Assembly: GCF_004004565.1 (NCBI RefSeq) | Contig: NZ_SACM01000003.1 | Span: forward strand, 434,001-498,000 | DNA: 64,000 nt | Source: Inhella crocodyli | GTDB taxonomy: Bacteria; Pseudomonadota; Gammaproteobacteria; Burkholderiales; Burkholderiaceae_C | Reading direction: 5' to 3' | In this document: piece by piece, positions 1 to 8,365 of the stretch | Layout of the letters: every line of letters starts with the position of its first letter | Position numbering within the stretch: position 1 is the stretch's first letter | Notes under the pieces: generated by a model | Databases searched by the model: none | The model's input: only the letters and a program-made list of their open reading frames with translations | Told to the model about the DNA's origin: nothing | Made by a program: the position numbers and the translations under genes

Positions 1-447
1 GGCCGCCGGCACGCGCAGCTTGCTGCTGCCCATGCCCGAGGCGTAGTGCACCACCACCTCGCGCGCCAGCAAGGCGATCTCCTCGTCGCGCTGGTGGCGC
101 ACCGTGGCCAGCGCATCGGCCGGCACCGGGCCGGGCAAAAAGCTCACCAGCACCCGGTTGGGTGCGGCCTCGCGAAACGGCTGCGCGTCGAGCACGCGCG
201 CCAAGTCCTCGGCCGTGCGCATCACCACGCCCACCTCGCGGCCTTGCTGCGCGGCCAGTGCTTCGCTCAGCAGCGCCTGTACGTCCTCCGAGGGCCGTGG
301 ACTGTCCACCAGCAAGTTGCCGCTGGCCAGGTGCGTGCGCACCCGCGTGAATCCCAGGCTCTCGGCCAGCGCACGCAGCTCGGCCATCGGCAAGAGGCCG
401 GTGCCGCCGACGTTGACAGCGCGAAGTAGGGCGAGGTGGGTGGGCAT
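1..447 (-). CDS. DUF1697 family protein, 3' part outside window
   Basis: The minus strand opens with an ATG at 447 and stays open to the window edge, so about 149 N-terminal residues are visible and the C-terminus is missing. The start MPTHLALLRAVNVGGTGLLP, followed shortly by a THLASGNLLV-like stretch, is the typical N-terminus of DUF1697 proteins (usual length about 170-180 residues), so most of the protein is present. No signal peptide or membrane segment is visible, so it is probably cytoplasmic. The family has no established biochemical role. Its 5' end faces the plus-strand gene at 503, so the short gap between them holds two divergent starts. Confidence 0.85.
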   Translation of the reverse strand, partial: MPTHLALLRAVNVGGTGLLPMAELRALAESLGFTRVRTHLASGNLLVDSPRPSEDVQALLSEALAAQQGREVGVVMRTAEDLARVLDAQPFREAAPNRVLVSFLPGPVPADALATVRHQRDEEIALLAREVVVHYASGMGSSKLRVPAA

Positions 448-502
448 GGCGACGATTGTCGGCATGGCCACAATGCCGTCTGCCTGTCCCCCTCCACTTG
501 CC

Positions 503-853
503 ATGAAGAACTGCATCGCCACCGCCCTGATCGCCGGGGCCTTGGGCCTGTCGGGCGCTGTTCACGCCAGCCGCCCCGCCGTCCCTGCCGAGACCGTGTG
601 CACCTCGGTGCCCGAGCCGCAGTTCACTGGCGTTCGCGAAACGGAGTCGGTGTACGAGGCCGAGCTGACCTTGGAGCAAGGCCGCCCTGTTGCTCTGAGT
701 TTCAAGATTTTGCAGGGCCTGAAAGACCGTCGCGCGCAGCGAGCGGTCATCGTGGCCCTGTCTGACGCCAACCGTGCCATGGCCTGCGGCGACTTCACCG
801 GCAAAGTCAGTCGGCGCCACGTGGTACCCGCCACGCCGGTGCCCCAGCCGTGA
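503..853 (+). CDS. small secreted protein of unknown function
   Basis: The 116-residue product begins with a clear Sec signal peptide (Lys-Asn, then the hydrophobic run ATALIAGALGLSGAVHA) with probable cleavage after VHA. The mature part of about 95 residues has two cysteines and no motif I recognise. The ATG at 503 is chosen because it puts the signal peptide at the N-terminus; the reading frame is open further upstream but without a plausible start. Its stop overlaps the GTG of the S41-like gene by four bases (GTGA), so the two are probably co-translated, and this may be an exported partner of that protein. Confidence 0.7.
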   Translation: MKNCIATALIAGALGLSGAVHASRPAVPAETVCTSVPEPQFTGVRETESVYEAELTLEQGRPVALSFKILQGLKDRRAQRAVIVALSDANRAMACGDFTGKVSRRHVVPATPVPQP

Positions 854-1995
854 GCGGACATCGACCTCGGAGCCGCGGGCCACTGCTTCCTTGCGGTGCC
901 ACGGTGCTGGTCCTGCTCCTGGCACCACCAACTCTCGCGACCGAGCCGACGCCAGCCACCGCCTTGCCCCTCCCGGCCATGCGCGCCCTGGCCGACACCT
1001 ACGCCCGCGTTCGCCAACTGCGCCCCGATGCGCCCCCGCCCGAACAGCTGCTGCTCGGCGCCATGAACGGCATGCTTCGCGGCTGGGCCGACGACGACAG
1101 CGCCGTTTGGTCGCCCGAGGACTTGGCCCGCCAGAGCGCCGCCGCCTCGAAGGGCTCGCGCGGCTTAGGCTGGGCCATCGGCGTGCGCGACGGCCACCTC
1201 GTCGTGGAGCACCTGCACCCGCGCGGCCCCGCGGCCCAAGCCGGGCTGCGCGTGGGCGACCGCCTGATCGCCTTGAACGGCCAAGGCCCTTCCCTGGGTG
1301 CGGCCCAACGGCAAGCATGGACGGATGCGGAGTCCCTGCACGTCACCGTGTGGCGGCCCTCGGCCGAGACCCTGCTGTCGGTTCGCTTGCAGGCCGCCGA
1401 CCTGCCGGCGCCGACGTGGCAGCTGCGACGCAGCGCCCCTGGCGTGCTTCACCTCACGCCGCCCGATTGGCAGGCCACCGCCGCCACCGACCTGGCGCGC
1501 CAACTGGACGCCGCCCAGCGCGAGGCGCCGTTTCGCCGCTTGGTGCTGGACCTGCGCGGGCACAGCGGTGGCGTGCTGAGCGCCGCCGCCGACGTGGCCG
1601 CGATGTTCCTGCCCGAAGGCAGCCCGGTGGCCGCGTTGCAGCCCTTGGCCGGGGGCGCCGCCGAGCCCCTGCAAGGCAAAGCGCCCCAACGCAGCAGCCC
1701 CGCGTGGCGCACGCTGCCCCTGGTGGTGCGCGTGGACGAGAGCACCGCCGCCGGCGCCGAGCTGGTGGCCGCCGCATTGCAAGACGCCGGCCGCGCCACC
1801 GTGGTGGGCCGCCCCACCCTGGGCCACACGCGCATCCGCACGCTGTCGGCCCTGCCCGAGGGCTACGCCCTGTCGCTGGTCACCCACCGCTGGGTGCGCC
1901 CAAACACGGAGCGCGCCCAGCGCGACGCCGGCGTGCAGCCCGATTGGCCACTGCACAGCGATGCAGAGTTGGACACCTGGCTCATCGTTCGGTGA
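850..1995 (+). CDS. S41 (CtpA/Tsp-like) family protein with degenerate catalytic dyad
   Basis: The 381-residue exported protein has a signal peptide at about residues 12-31, a PDZ-like domain at about 105-165 (GLGWAIGVRDGHLVVEHLHP, then AGLRVGDRLIALNG) and a C-terminal S41 tail domain with LVLDLRGHSGG at 231-241. The family's Ser-Lys dyad lies in SASEI and TFGK-type motifs 25 residues apart. Here the matching motifs are AGAEL and TLGH, so the nucleophile position is Ala301 and the lysine position is His326, while the conserved Asp (312) of the LQD motif is kept. A pseudoprotease, or an enzyme using another residue, is likely. The GTG start overlaps the upstream stop and a hydrophobic signal follows it. 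Confidence 0.85.
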   Translation: MSGHRPRSRGPLLPCGATVLVLLLAPPTLATEPTPATALPLPAMRALADTYARVRQLRPDAPPPEQLLLGAMNGMLRGWADDDSAVWSPEDLARQSAAASKGSRGLGWAIGVRDGHLVVEHLHPRGPAAQAGLRVGDRLIALNGQGPSLGAAQRQAWTDAESLHVTVWRPSAETLLSVRLQAADLPAPTWQLRRSAPGVLHLTPPDWQATAATDLARQLDAAQREAPFRRLVLDLRGHSGGVLSAAADVAAMFLPEGSPVAALQPLAGGAAEPLQGKAPQRSSPAWRTLPLVVRVDESTAAGAELVAAALQDAGRATVVGRPTLGHTRIRTLSALPEGYALSLVTHRWVRPNTERAQRDAGVQPDWPLHSDAELDTWLIVR

Positions 1996-2129
1996 GAGAC
2001 GTCCATTGGATGCTTGGAAGCGCTAGTCAGTACAGGCCGGCTGGGCTGCTTGGATTCCGACAGCAACGCCGATTCGACTGCTATGGTGATCGTTCACCTT
2101 GGACCTACAACTCGTTAAGGCGCAGGCAC

Positions 2130-2324
2130 ATGCAGCCCTCTCCTCAGGATTTGGCCCAAGAGGCCTCACGCGCGACAGAGATTCTGCAAGGCAAGGTCGT
2201 GGCGCGAATCGCTCGCCTGCGCAACACCGAGGTCCTCGTCGAGTTCACTGACGGAACGCGCCTCTTCGTTGATCGGTCTGACTCTGCGGTCGAGCTTTCC
2301 ATCACAGGAGGAGCATCGGATTGA
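2130..2324 (+). CDS. small protein of unknown function (64 aa)
   Basis: An ATG at 2130 opens a 64-residue acidic protein with an N-terminal helix (QDLAQEASRATEILQGKVVA) and a beta-rich tail containing EVLVEFTDGTRLFVDRSD. The composition is protein-like, and the tail resembles short conserved hypothetical proteins annotated in many proteobacteria, though I cannot name a family. No signal peptide or membrane span is visible. It lies alone between the S41-like gene and other small genes in a stretch of somewhat lower GC. Confidence 0.55.
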   Translation: MQPSPQDLAQEASRATEILQGKVVARIARLRNTEVLVEFTDGTRLFVDRSDSAVELSITGGASD

Positions 2325-2448
2325 GTCACATCGACAAGTTGATCGGGCAATTGTTTGGTTGCCACCCAACGAGCACGCGTAGGCCATTCGGTCAGCGCTT
2401 TGACCGGTCGCTTTATCTGACGGCTCCACCGTTAAGTGAGCTCGCACG

Positions 2449-2676
2449 TTGAAGCTAGAAACGATGTTCTGGGCTAGGTCGCGGACGGGTCGCCTGATTG
2501 AAGGCGCAGCGTGGGCACTGGATTGGGCCATTGGTCTGGGGCTCGTCTCAGGTGCGGTCGTCGCAGTGGTCTTGGGAAAGCTCTTGCTGGGCGGCATCCT
2601 TGCGCTGGTGGCGCTTGGCGTGTTTCTGCGGTTCAAGCGACGGCGGTCCAGATCAACGAATGCAGACGTCGAATGA
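2449..2676 (+). CDS. small membrane protein (up to 75 aa)
   Basis: This short frame encodes a protein whose centre is strongly hydrophobic (about residues 18-60, from WALDWAIGLGLVSGAVVAVV through LLLGGILALVALGVFL), giving one long or two short membrane spans, followed by a basic tail FKRRRSRS that would sit in the cytoplasm. The first start is a TTG at 2449; an ATG at 2464 removes five residues and is an equally good choice. No family is recognised. The membrane-span plus positive-tail layout argues that it is real rather than a chance frame. Confidence 0.5.
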   Translation: MKLETMFWARSRTGRLIEGAAWALDWAIGLGLVSGAVVAVVLGKLLLGGILALVALGVFLRFKRRRSRSTNADVE

Positions 2677-2840
2677 GCATTGGTCGGTTGGTCGATACCG
2701 ATCCATTGCTTGCCCCTTTGCGGTACCCGGGTCTTCGCAAGAGGGCTCGCACCTGTGTCGCGAGGTCTGGCCGATCGTTCGAGCCGACGCCGCTGACCGT
2801 TGGACCGAGTCGTTGACGTCAGACAGCACTGCCAATCGCC

Positions 2841-3059
2841 ATGTCATCTGCCCTGTTCGCCCAACTTGAGCGCTTGCGCGCGGACGGTGCGCTCGTCCTC
2901 CTCAAGTGGGACCCCGAGCGTGTCGTCGACCGCTGCACCGTGGTTGTGACTCGTTCAGACACCGACTACGCCTGGCGCAAAGACTCCGATGACATCGCGG
3001 GTGCTGTAGCCGAGGCGGTCGCCGCCTACTGGGCAGCGCACGCAGGCGGGGCTGGCTGA
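2841..3059 (+). CDS. small soluble protein of unknown function (72 aa)
   Basis: The ATG at 2841 opens a 72-residue protein with a plausible alternating pattern: helix (LFAQLERLRADG), strand (LVLLKWD), strand (CTVVVTRSD) and a C-terminal helix (DDIAGAVAEAVAAYWAAH). This alpha-beta-beta-alpha outline is compatible with a small folded domain. No signal sequence, no family assignment. It sits in a run of small same-strand genes between 2130 and 3625 with no obvious ribosome-binding site. Confidence 0.5.
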   Translation: MSSALFAQLERLRADGALVLLKWDPERVVDRCTVVVTRSDTDYAWRKDSDDIAGAVAEAVAAYWAAHAGGAG

Positions 3060-3145
3060 CGGAACCGCCTGATCCGCAGACCTCAAACCCCAAGTGCAAA
3101 TGGCGCACCGTGGTGCGCCCCCAAGGGCCTTCTTGAGTGACAACC

Positions 3146-3625
3146 ATGCCCCAAAGCAATCTCGCCTCCCAGGTCATCGCTGAAGCCGTTTCGTTGATGC
3201 GTGCCCAGGCCTTTCCCCTGTTCACATTCGCCCTCTACTTCGACCATGAATCCGAAGCCTTGTCGGTTTGCGCCGACACGGAAGAGAACTCCTCTCAGAC
3301 GGTCACGGCCATCAATCAGTACAACGCGAAGCACTTTCACCGGTACGTGGCAGAGGGCGACATTCAGATGGCGAAGCTTTGGCAGGCGAACTTGGGGCGC
3401 AGTCTGTCGCTGGGGGACTTTTCGATGGTCAACCTCGCGAGGACCCCTGCTTCCGGTGTGGCGCAGTCGGACGAGTTTTTCCTCTCGCTCGTCCATTCGG
3501 TGATTGCCCACGAAGCCACCATCCTGGCCCTGTCGCCCACTCCGGAACGCGTGGTCTTCGCGTGCTCGGGCATGACCGACGAAGTCGCCTTCGTGTGGTC
3601 AGCCGATGGCGGAACCCACACCTAG
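3146..3625 (+). CDS. hypothetical cytoplasmic protein (about 159 aa)
   Basis: The product begins MPQSNLASQVIAEAVSLMRA and continues with FPLFTFALYFDHESEALSVC and QYNAKHFHRYVAEGD. The style, a FALYFD strand followed by an acidic helix, resembles small DUF4303-like or immunity-type proteins, but I cannot assign a family with confidence. No export signal. A GTG at 3137 would add three residues; the ATG at 3146 is preferred. Its TAG stop overlaps the minus-strand TAG of the gene scrap at 3622-3717 (shared CTAG), so the two are convergent. Confidence 0.6.
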   Translation: MPQSNLASQVIAEAVSLMRAQAFPLFTFALYFDHESEALSVCADTEENSSQTVTAINQYNAKHFHRYVAEGDIQMAKLWQANLGRSLSLGDFSMVNLARTPASGVAQSDEFFLSLVHSVIAHEATILALSPTPERVVFACSGMTDEVAFVWSADGGTHT

Positions 3626-3717
3626 GCTTGAGCCGTCATCCACGCCGCCTCCCTGCTTCGCTGTAATGCGGCCAGGGGTGTGGATTCGGTGGTCCAGCGC
3701 CCGGGCTGAACAGTGAC
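3622..3717 (-). pseudogene. 3'-end remnant of a paralogue of the SH3-like secreted protein gene
   Basis: About 30 codons ending at a TAG (3622-3624) translate to VQPGRWTTESTPLAALQ followed by RSREAAWMTAQA. The last 30 residues of the gene at 5499-7019 read VQPQRWATEPTPLAAFQ followed by RSADAAWKAGSPLAR. Roughly two thirds of residues are identical and the DNA matches well over some 70 bases. Nothing upstream of it in the same frame resembles the rest of that gene, because the space is taken by the repeat-protein gene at 3819-5387. It is therefore read as the surviving tail of a duplicated copy, not as a gene. Confidence 0.7.
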
Positions 3718-3818
3718 CCCGAGCCGCGCGGTGCCTGGGGAGTTTGCGGCCCCTCGAGGAATCAGTTCTCCGCGGGGCGGCACGCGGCTCGCATGGTTGG
3801 CGTCCGCTGCTGCTCCAG

Positions 3819-5387
3819 CTAGCCGCGCCCGAACGGCGGCGCGAAGCCGCGCAGGGCGTCTTCGCACTCCGGCAGTTTGGCGTCGGCACCGATCAGCGCT
3901 CGCACCTTCGCCACGAAGGCCCGCGCGCGCTCGACTTGGCCGATTTGCACCATCGCCGACACGGCGGGCGCAGCCTCCCCGTCGACGAAGGCCTGGGCAG
4001 AACGGCGGGTCTCTTCGGGGCCGCGATCGCTGCGAGCGCGATCCGACAGCCCGTTGAAGGTGCGTTGGATCCCAGCCAGCACCAGGGGTTCGTCGAAATG
4101 CTGCATCGCGAGAGAGGCGTTGCCCGCCGCCACCAAGGCGGGCAGGGCGCTTGAGACGAAAGCGGGGAGGTCGGCGGGGCGGTGCATCTGCAGCCACAGG
4201 GCGGTGGCGGCACTGCCGGAGGGATCGGCCAGATGCAAATCGAGTGCCACCAGATCGCGAACGGCCTGTTGCTGTGCAGGGCCGCCGGCGCGAACTTGGG
4301 CCGCAGCGGCGTCGCGCGCTTCGCGCATGTCCTGCAGCGCGGGCGGGTACAGCTCGGCCAGTGCACGCCAATGGGACAGGGCGAAAGACAGGCGCACGCC
4401 ACTGTGCGCCGCATCGATCCCCAAGGCGTTGCTGAAGTACCAGCGGTGGTAGGCCGCCACTTGGGCGTAACGGCCAGCCGCCAAGTCAGCACGGGCTTGC
4501 CGATCCAACACGTCCAAGTCGGGCTGGGCCGGGGGCGTCCAAACCGGCTCGAGCTTGGGCGCTGGCAGGTCACCCAGGTCGCCAAACCGCGGCGCCTGCC
4601 CCGCCAGGGCGGCCATAGTGACGGGCAGGGTGGCTTCTGCGCCCAGCAAGGCTTGGGCGCTGGTGGCCAGGGCCATGGCGCGGTCGAATGCACCGCCCTT
4701 GACCAAGGCTGCCACCGTCGGGGCGACCTGGCGGTCCATGCTCTCTTGGGCGTGGCGAATGCGGTCCTGCTCGGTCCATTGCGGGAGCCCGTAGCGGCGA
4801 TCCATGCCCAACTCGTGCATGCGCTTGGCGTCCCGGAGAAGCTCGTCGGTGTCGATGAACGGCAGCGCCATCGCCACGCGATCGGCCGCCACCAACGCGG
4901 GCAGGGCCAAGGGCGCGAAGGTCCGAGCGTCCGCCGGGCGGCGCTCCAGCAACCACGCAAAGCTGTCGGCGGTGGCGCCGGGATCGTTCAGGTGGGCATT
5001 CAGCGAGACCAGCTCTTGCATCGCGCTGTGCGATCCATAGCCGCCGGCCCGGACCTTGGCCGCCGCACGGTCGCGCGCGTCGCGCAGGTCAAGCAAGGCC
5101 GGGGAGTGCTTCTCGCCCACCAGCCGCCAGTAAGCCAAGGCATACGAGAGCCGGACGCCGCCGTGGGGGCCTGGGGCTCGGCTCATCTCGTGGTAGCGAT
5201 TGAGGAGTCCAGCGGCCTTCTCCCACTCGCCCTTCGCGATGGCCTCCTGGGCCTGTTGGAACAGCGCATCCACTTCCTTGGCCGACGGCACGATCCACGG
5301 TGTCGATTGACCCATGGCAACGCCGCTGCAGAACAACAAAGCGAGCAGCCAACGCGAGCGCGTTGGCTTGACGGTGATTCGATTCAA
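3819..5387 (-). CDS. exported helical-repeat protein with internal duplication (unknown function)
   Basis: The protein of about 522 residues has a signal peptide (KPTRSRWLLALLFCSGVAMG) and then two homologous halves, about residues 39-270 and 291-522. Each half has an N-terminal helix pair (ALFQQAQEAIAKGEWEKA versus LDRQARADLAAGRYAQVA), then GVRLSYALAYW / GVRLSFALSHW, then DLRDARDRAAAKVRAGG / DMREARDAAAAQVRAGG, then ALPALVAADR / ALPALVAAGN, ending APRFGD / APPFGRG. The TPR-like helices suggest a periplasmic protein-binding role; no enzyme motif is seen. The start is a TTG at 5387 with GGGAGG six bases upstream; a GTG at 5447 lacks a ribosome-binding site. It lies downstream of the SH3-like gene on the same strand. 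Confidence 0.75.
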   Translation of the reverse strand: MNRITVKPTRSRWLLALLFCSGVAMGQSTPWIVPSAKEVDALFQQAQEAIAKGEWEKAAGLLNRYHEMSRAPGPHGGVRLSYALAYWRLVGEKHSPALLDLRDARDRAAAKVRAGGYGSHSAMQELVSLNAHLNDPGATADSFAWLLERRPADARTFAPLALPALVAADRVAMALPFIDTDELLRDAKRMHELGMDRRYGLPQWTEQDRIRHAQESMDRQVAPTVAALVKGGAFDRAMALATSAQALLGAEATLPVTMAALAGQAPRFGDLGDLPAPKLEPVWTPPAQPDLDVLDRQARADLAAGRYAQVAAYHRWYFSNALGIDAAHSGVRLSFALSHWRALAELYPPALQDMREARDAAAAQVRAGGPAQQQAVRDLVALDLHLADPSGSAATALWLQMHRPADLPAFVSSALPALVAAGNASLAMQHFDEPLVLAGIQRTFNGLSDRARSDRGPEETRRSAQAFVDGEAAPAVSAMVQIGQVERARAFVAKVRALIGADAKLPECEDALRGFAPPFGRG

Positions 5388-5452
5388 GGAGCCTCCCTGG
5401 AAGCGCCGCTGGGTGGCGCGATCGCGCGGGATTGTGGTCGGCGACACGAGGG

Positions 5453-5477
5453 CCCCATCCCCCCAGATTGGATGGGG
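5453..5477 (-). terminator. hairpin after the SPFH/SH3 operon
   Basis: CCCCATCC at 5453-5460 pairs perfectly with GGATGGGG at 5470-5477 around a 9-base loop. It follows the stop of the SH3-like gene on the minus strand and precedes the TTG start of the repeat-protein gene. There is no T-run after the stem, so it may be a weak terminator or an mRNA-stabilising hairpin. Confidence 0.4.
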
Positions 5478-5498
5478 TCAGGGGCCGCCTTCAACGCC

Positions 5499-7019
5499 TC
5501 AGCGCGCCAACGGGCTCCCCGCCTTCCACGCCGCGTCGGCGCTGCGCTGGAACGCCGCCAGGGGCGTGGGTTCGGTGGCCCAGCGCTGGGGTTGCACGAA
5601 GTCGGCGCCGTAGACCTCGAAGCGGCGCAGCACCTTGCCTTCGGCCGCGGCCTCGCGGGCGACGAGGAGTTGCAGGCCGTCCTTGTTCGGAGCCCAGCCG
5701 GCGAACTCGGCCATGCCCAGGCCGGGCACGGCGGCGCTGGGGGGCAGGACTTGCACGGTGCCATCGCGGCCCAGGCGCCAGAGTTCGGTCCAGCCGTCCA
5801 GGGGTTGCACGGCCAGCACGAGCGAGCGGCCGTCGGGGCTGAGGCGGGCGCTGGTGGCGTGCACCCAGGCGTGGGTGCAACGCTGCACGGTGTCGAGCCA
5901 CTTGCCCTCGGGATTCGGGTGCTGCCAGCGCAGGCAGGTCTCGCCGGGCGTGGCGCCGGCGCTCAACACCAACTGGCCGCTGCCCAAGCGCTGCTCGCGC
6001 ACGGCGGGGCGGGCGGCCCAACGCATGGGGGCCATGCGCAGCGCGGCCTCGCGCAGGGCGGGGGCGTCGTCGTCGCTCAGCTCGGCGGGGAGCAGCTGGG
6101 TCCAGGCGGCCAGGGCCTGGCCGGCGGGGGCGGTGGCGTCGGTGCCGCGCTGGGAGAAGGCCAGGCTGCTGAGCACGCCCACGCGGCGCAGCAGCAGGCG
6201 GTTGCGCAGGGGGCCGGGCAGCTCGGTCAGGTTGATGGCGTCCAGCGCCTGGGCGCGGGCGGCATGCACCGCCGCCCACTGGTGGGCCGGGGTGTCGGCG
6301 CTCAGGCACTCGGGGCGGGTCAGGGCCAGGGCGGCGCGGGCTTGTTGGTCGGGGCGGGCCGCGGGGTGGCCGCGCAGCAGGCGGGCGGGCTCGGGGTTGG
6401 CGCACAGGCGCTGGCTGCCGTCGGCCAGGGGCACGGGGCGCAGGGGGTAGCCGTAGCGGGCGGCCACTTCGGCCTGCGCGGCGGCGCTGCTTTGCTGGCC
6501 GGGCGTGGCGGCGGCCTGGGCGCGTTCGGCCAGGCGTTCGTTCACTTCTACCAGCGCGTCCAGCAGCTCGGCGCCGGCGGGGCCGGTGAGCCAGTCGGCC
6601 GGGGCGCGTTCGATCACGGCGGCGGCCAGGCCCAGGCCCAGCGCTTCGGCGCCGGGTTGGCGGCGCACCAGGCGCAGCTGGGCGCTGAGCTCGGGCAGCG
6701 CGCTGGCGCCGTCCGTCAGGGGCAGCAGGCGCTCGGCGCGCACGAAGCCGCCGCGCTCGCGGCGGTGGTCCCACACCTGCAGCCAGTCGCCTTGGGTGCC
6801 GCGCACTTCCAGTGCTTCACCGCGGGTGAGCGGGGTGAGCAGGGGCGCGGCGTCCTTGGGCGCGGCGCGCAGGGCGCTGCCGTCTTGCAGCACCAGGGCC
6901 GACGCGGCGTGGGCGGGCTGTGGCAGCAGCAAGGCCAGGGCGATGGCGGCACTGGAAGCCAGGGCCACGGCGGTGGCTTGGGCCAGGGTGTGACGGAGGT
7001 GCATTTGCAGGGTGGGCAT
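5499..7019 (-). CDS. exported SH3-like domain protein with C-terminal propeller-like region
   Basis: The 506-residue product has a signal peptide (about residues 14-38, ending AHA) followed by a bacterial SH3-like fold (SALRAAPKDAAPLLTPLTRG, then GDWLQVWDHRRERGGFV), an alanine-rich helical middle, and a C-terminal section with beta-propeller-like strands (ARLSPDGRSLVLAV, DGWTELWRLGRDGTVQVL, FAGWAPNKDGLQLLVA). Bacterial SH3 domains often bind peptidoglycan or envelope proteins; that role here is inference. The ATG follows the SPFH gene stop by three bases, so both are surely one operon. Its last 30 residues recur as the gene scrap at 3622-3717. Confidence 0.8.
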   Translation of the reverse strand: MPTLQMHLRHTLAQATAVALASSAAIALALLLPQPAHAASALVLQDGSALRAAPKDAAPLLTPLTRGEALEVRGTQGDWLQVWDHRRERGGFVRAERLLPLTDGASALPELSAQLRLVRRQPGAEALGLGLAAAVIERAPADWLTGPAGAELLDALVEVNERLAERAQAAATPGQQSSAAAQAEVAARYGYPLRPVPLADGSQRLCANPEPARLLRGHPAARPDQQARAALALTRPECLSADTPAHQWAAVHAARAQALDAINLTELPGPLRNRLLLRRVGVLSSLAFSQRGTDATAPAGQALAAWTQLLPAELSDDDAPALREAALRMAPMRWAARPAVREQRLGSGQLVLSAGATPGETCLRWQHPNPEGKWLDTVQRCTHAWVHATSARLSPDGRSLVLAVQPLDGWTELWRLGRDGTVQVLPPSAAVPGLGMAEFAGWAPNKDGLQLLVAREAAAEGKVLRRFEVYGADFVQPQRWATEPTPLAAFQRSADAAWKAGSPLAR

Positions 7020-7022
7020 GGC

Positions 7023-8270
7023 TCATTCCTCCGAGGTGGTTTGCGTGGCCGGGGCGGGGGCGGCGTCCAGCGGGCCGCCCATCAGGCTGCCGGCGATGCC
7101 GGGGGGCGCCACGATGACGCGCACCTTGTCGCTGAGCTTGTCGGCCAGGGTCTTTTGCACCAGCAGCGGGTGCTTGGTGATGAGGCGGCCTTCGCGCTCC
7201 ATTTGCACGGCGTTGACCTTGCCGATTTCGGCGATGCGGTAGGCCTCGGCGTCGGCCAGCTTTTGGCGCGCCTTGGCCTCGCCCTCGGCCTCGATCTGGC
7301 GGGCTTGTGCCGCGCCTTCGGCGAGCTTGACGCGCGACTGGCGCTCGGCCTCGGCTTCGAGTTGGCGCTGCTCGATCTGGCGCTGCTTGAAGGGCAGCAC
7401 GTGCTTCATGGCTTCTTCCTGGCCCTTGGCCTGGATGAGTTGCTCGCGGGCGGCGGCCTCGGCGGCGATCTCGCGGTTGCGGCGCTCGGTGTTGGCGTTG
7501 ATCTCGGCCTCTTGGCTTTGCTTGGCGCGCAGCTCCAGGGTGAAGCGCATCTTGTCGGCGGCCAGGCCTTCGGCCAGCAGCGCGTCCATGCCCTTGCGGT
7601 AGTCGGCCGGCAGGTCCACGGCGCCGAAGTTCAGGCCCTTGAGCACGATGCCGTCGGCGGCCAGCTGGGTGCGCAGCTCGGCCTCGACGCGGCGCTGGAT
7701 CTCGGCGCGCTGGCTGCTGAACAGCTCGCGCACCGTGTGCTGCGCCACGTGCTTGTAGAGGATGGAGGCCAGCGCGGGCTCGACGAGCTCGGCATCGATG
7801 CGCTCGGGCAGCTTGCGGGCCAGCATGGGCAGCTGCTTGGGATCCAGGCCCAGGCGCAGGCTCACTTCCAGGCCCACCGACAAACCTTCCACGGTTTGCA
7901 GGGCTTGCGCGCTGTCGGCGCGCTTCAGGCCTTGGGCCTGCAGCACCCAGTCGCGGGCCGGCAGCAGGCGGGCTTCGTGCACGCCGGGCAGCACCCAGGC
8001 GCGGCCTTCGTCCAGCACACCGACGCCGCCCGTCCACGTGTTCGTGCGCACCAGCTGTTGGCCGCGGGGGATGGTTTGCGTTTGCTGGCTCAACCACCAA
8101 GCGCCACCGGCCAGCGCGGCCGCGGCGGCCAGGGGCAGCAGGGCGCGGCGCAGGGGCGGCAGGGTGTGGCGGGCCAGGCCCTCGGCGGCGTCCAGCAGGC
8201 GTTGACCCACGGTGGGGGCGGTGGGGATCGGGGCGGCGGTGTTGTTCAGCGGGTCGTTCGAGGCGGTCAT
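7023..8270 (-). CDS. SPFH/band-7 (prohibitin-like) membrane protein
   Basis: The 415-residue protein has a short cytoplasmic N-terminus, one membrane span at about residues 40-60 (LPLAAAAALAGGAWWLS), an SPFH domain (about 60-260, including LSVGLEVSLRLGLDPKQLP and LNFGAVDLPADYRKGMDALL) and a long Ala/Glu/Gln-rich coiled coil (about 260-380, AEINANTERRNREIAAEAAA). Such proteins oligomerise on membranes and organise microdomains or chaperone envelope proteases. The ATG at 8270 has GGAGAG just upstream; the longer open frame reaches into the divergent regulator gene and is not coding. It is the first gene of the minus-strand operon facing the response regulator. Confidence 0.92.
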   Translation of the reverse strand: MTASNDPLNNTAAPIPTAPTVGQRLLDAAEGLARHTLPPLRRALLPLAAAAALAGGAWWLSQQTQTIPRGQQLVRTNTWTGGVGVLDEGRAWVLPGVHEARLLPARDWVLQAQGLKRADSAQALQTVEGLSVGLEVSLRLGLDPKQLPMLARKLPERIDAELVEPALASILYKHVAQHTVRELFSSQRAEIQRRVEAELRTQLAADGIVLKGLNFGAVDLPADYRKGMDALLAEGLAADKMRFTLELRAKQSQEAEINANTERRNREIAAEAAAREQLIQAKGQEEAMKHVLPFKQRQIEQRQLEAEAERQSRVKLAEGAAQARQIEAEGEAKARQKLADAEAYRIAEIGKVNAVQMEREGRLITKHPLLVQKTLADKLSDKVRVIVAPPGIAGSLMGGPLDAAPAPATQTTSEE

Positions 8271-8365
8271 GGAAGCTCTCCTTGGAGCGGGTGGTCGATG
8301 GGTCTCACTGTCCGGCCGACCCCCCGGAGCGCGCCAGGGCGCCGCGGGGTGGGAGTGGGGCGTGC

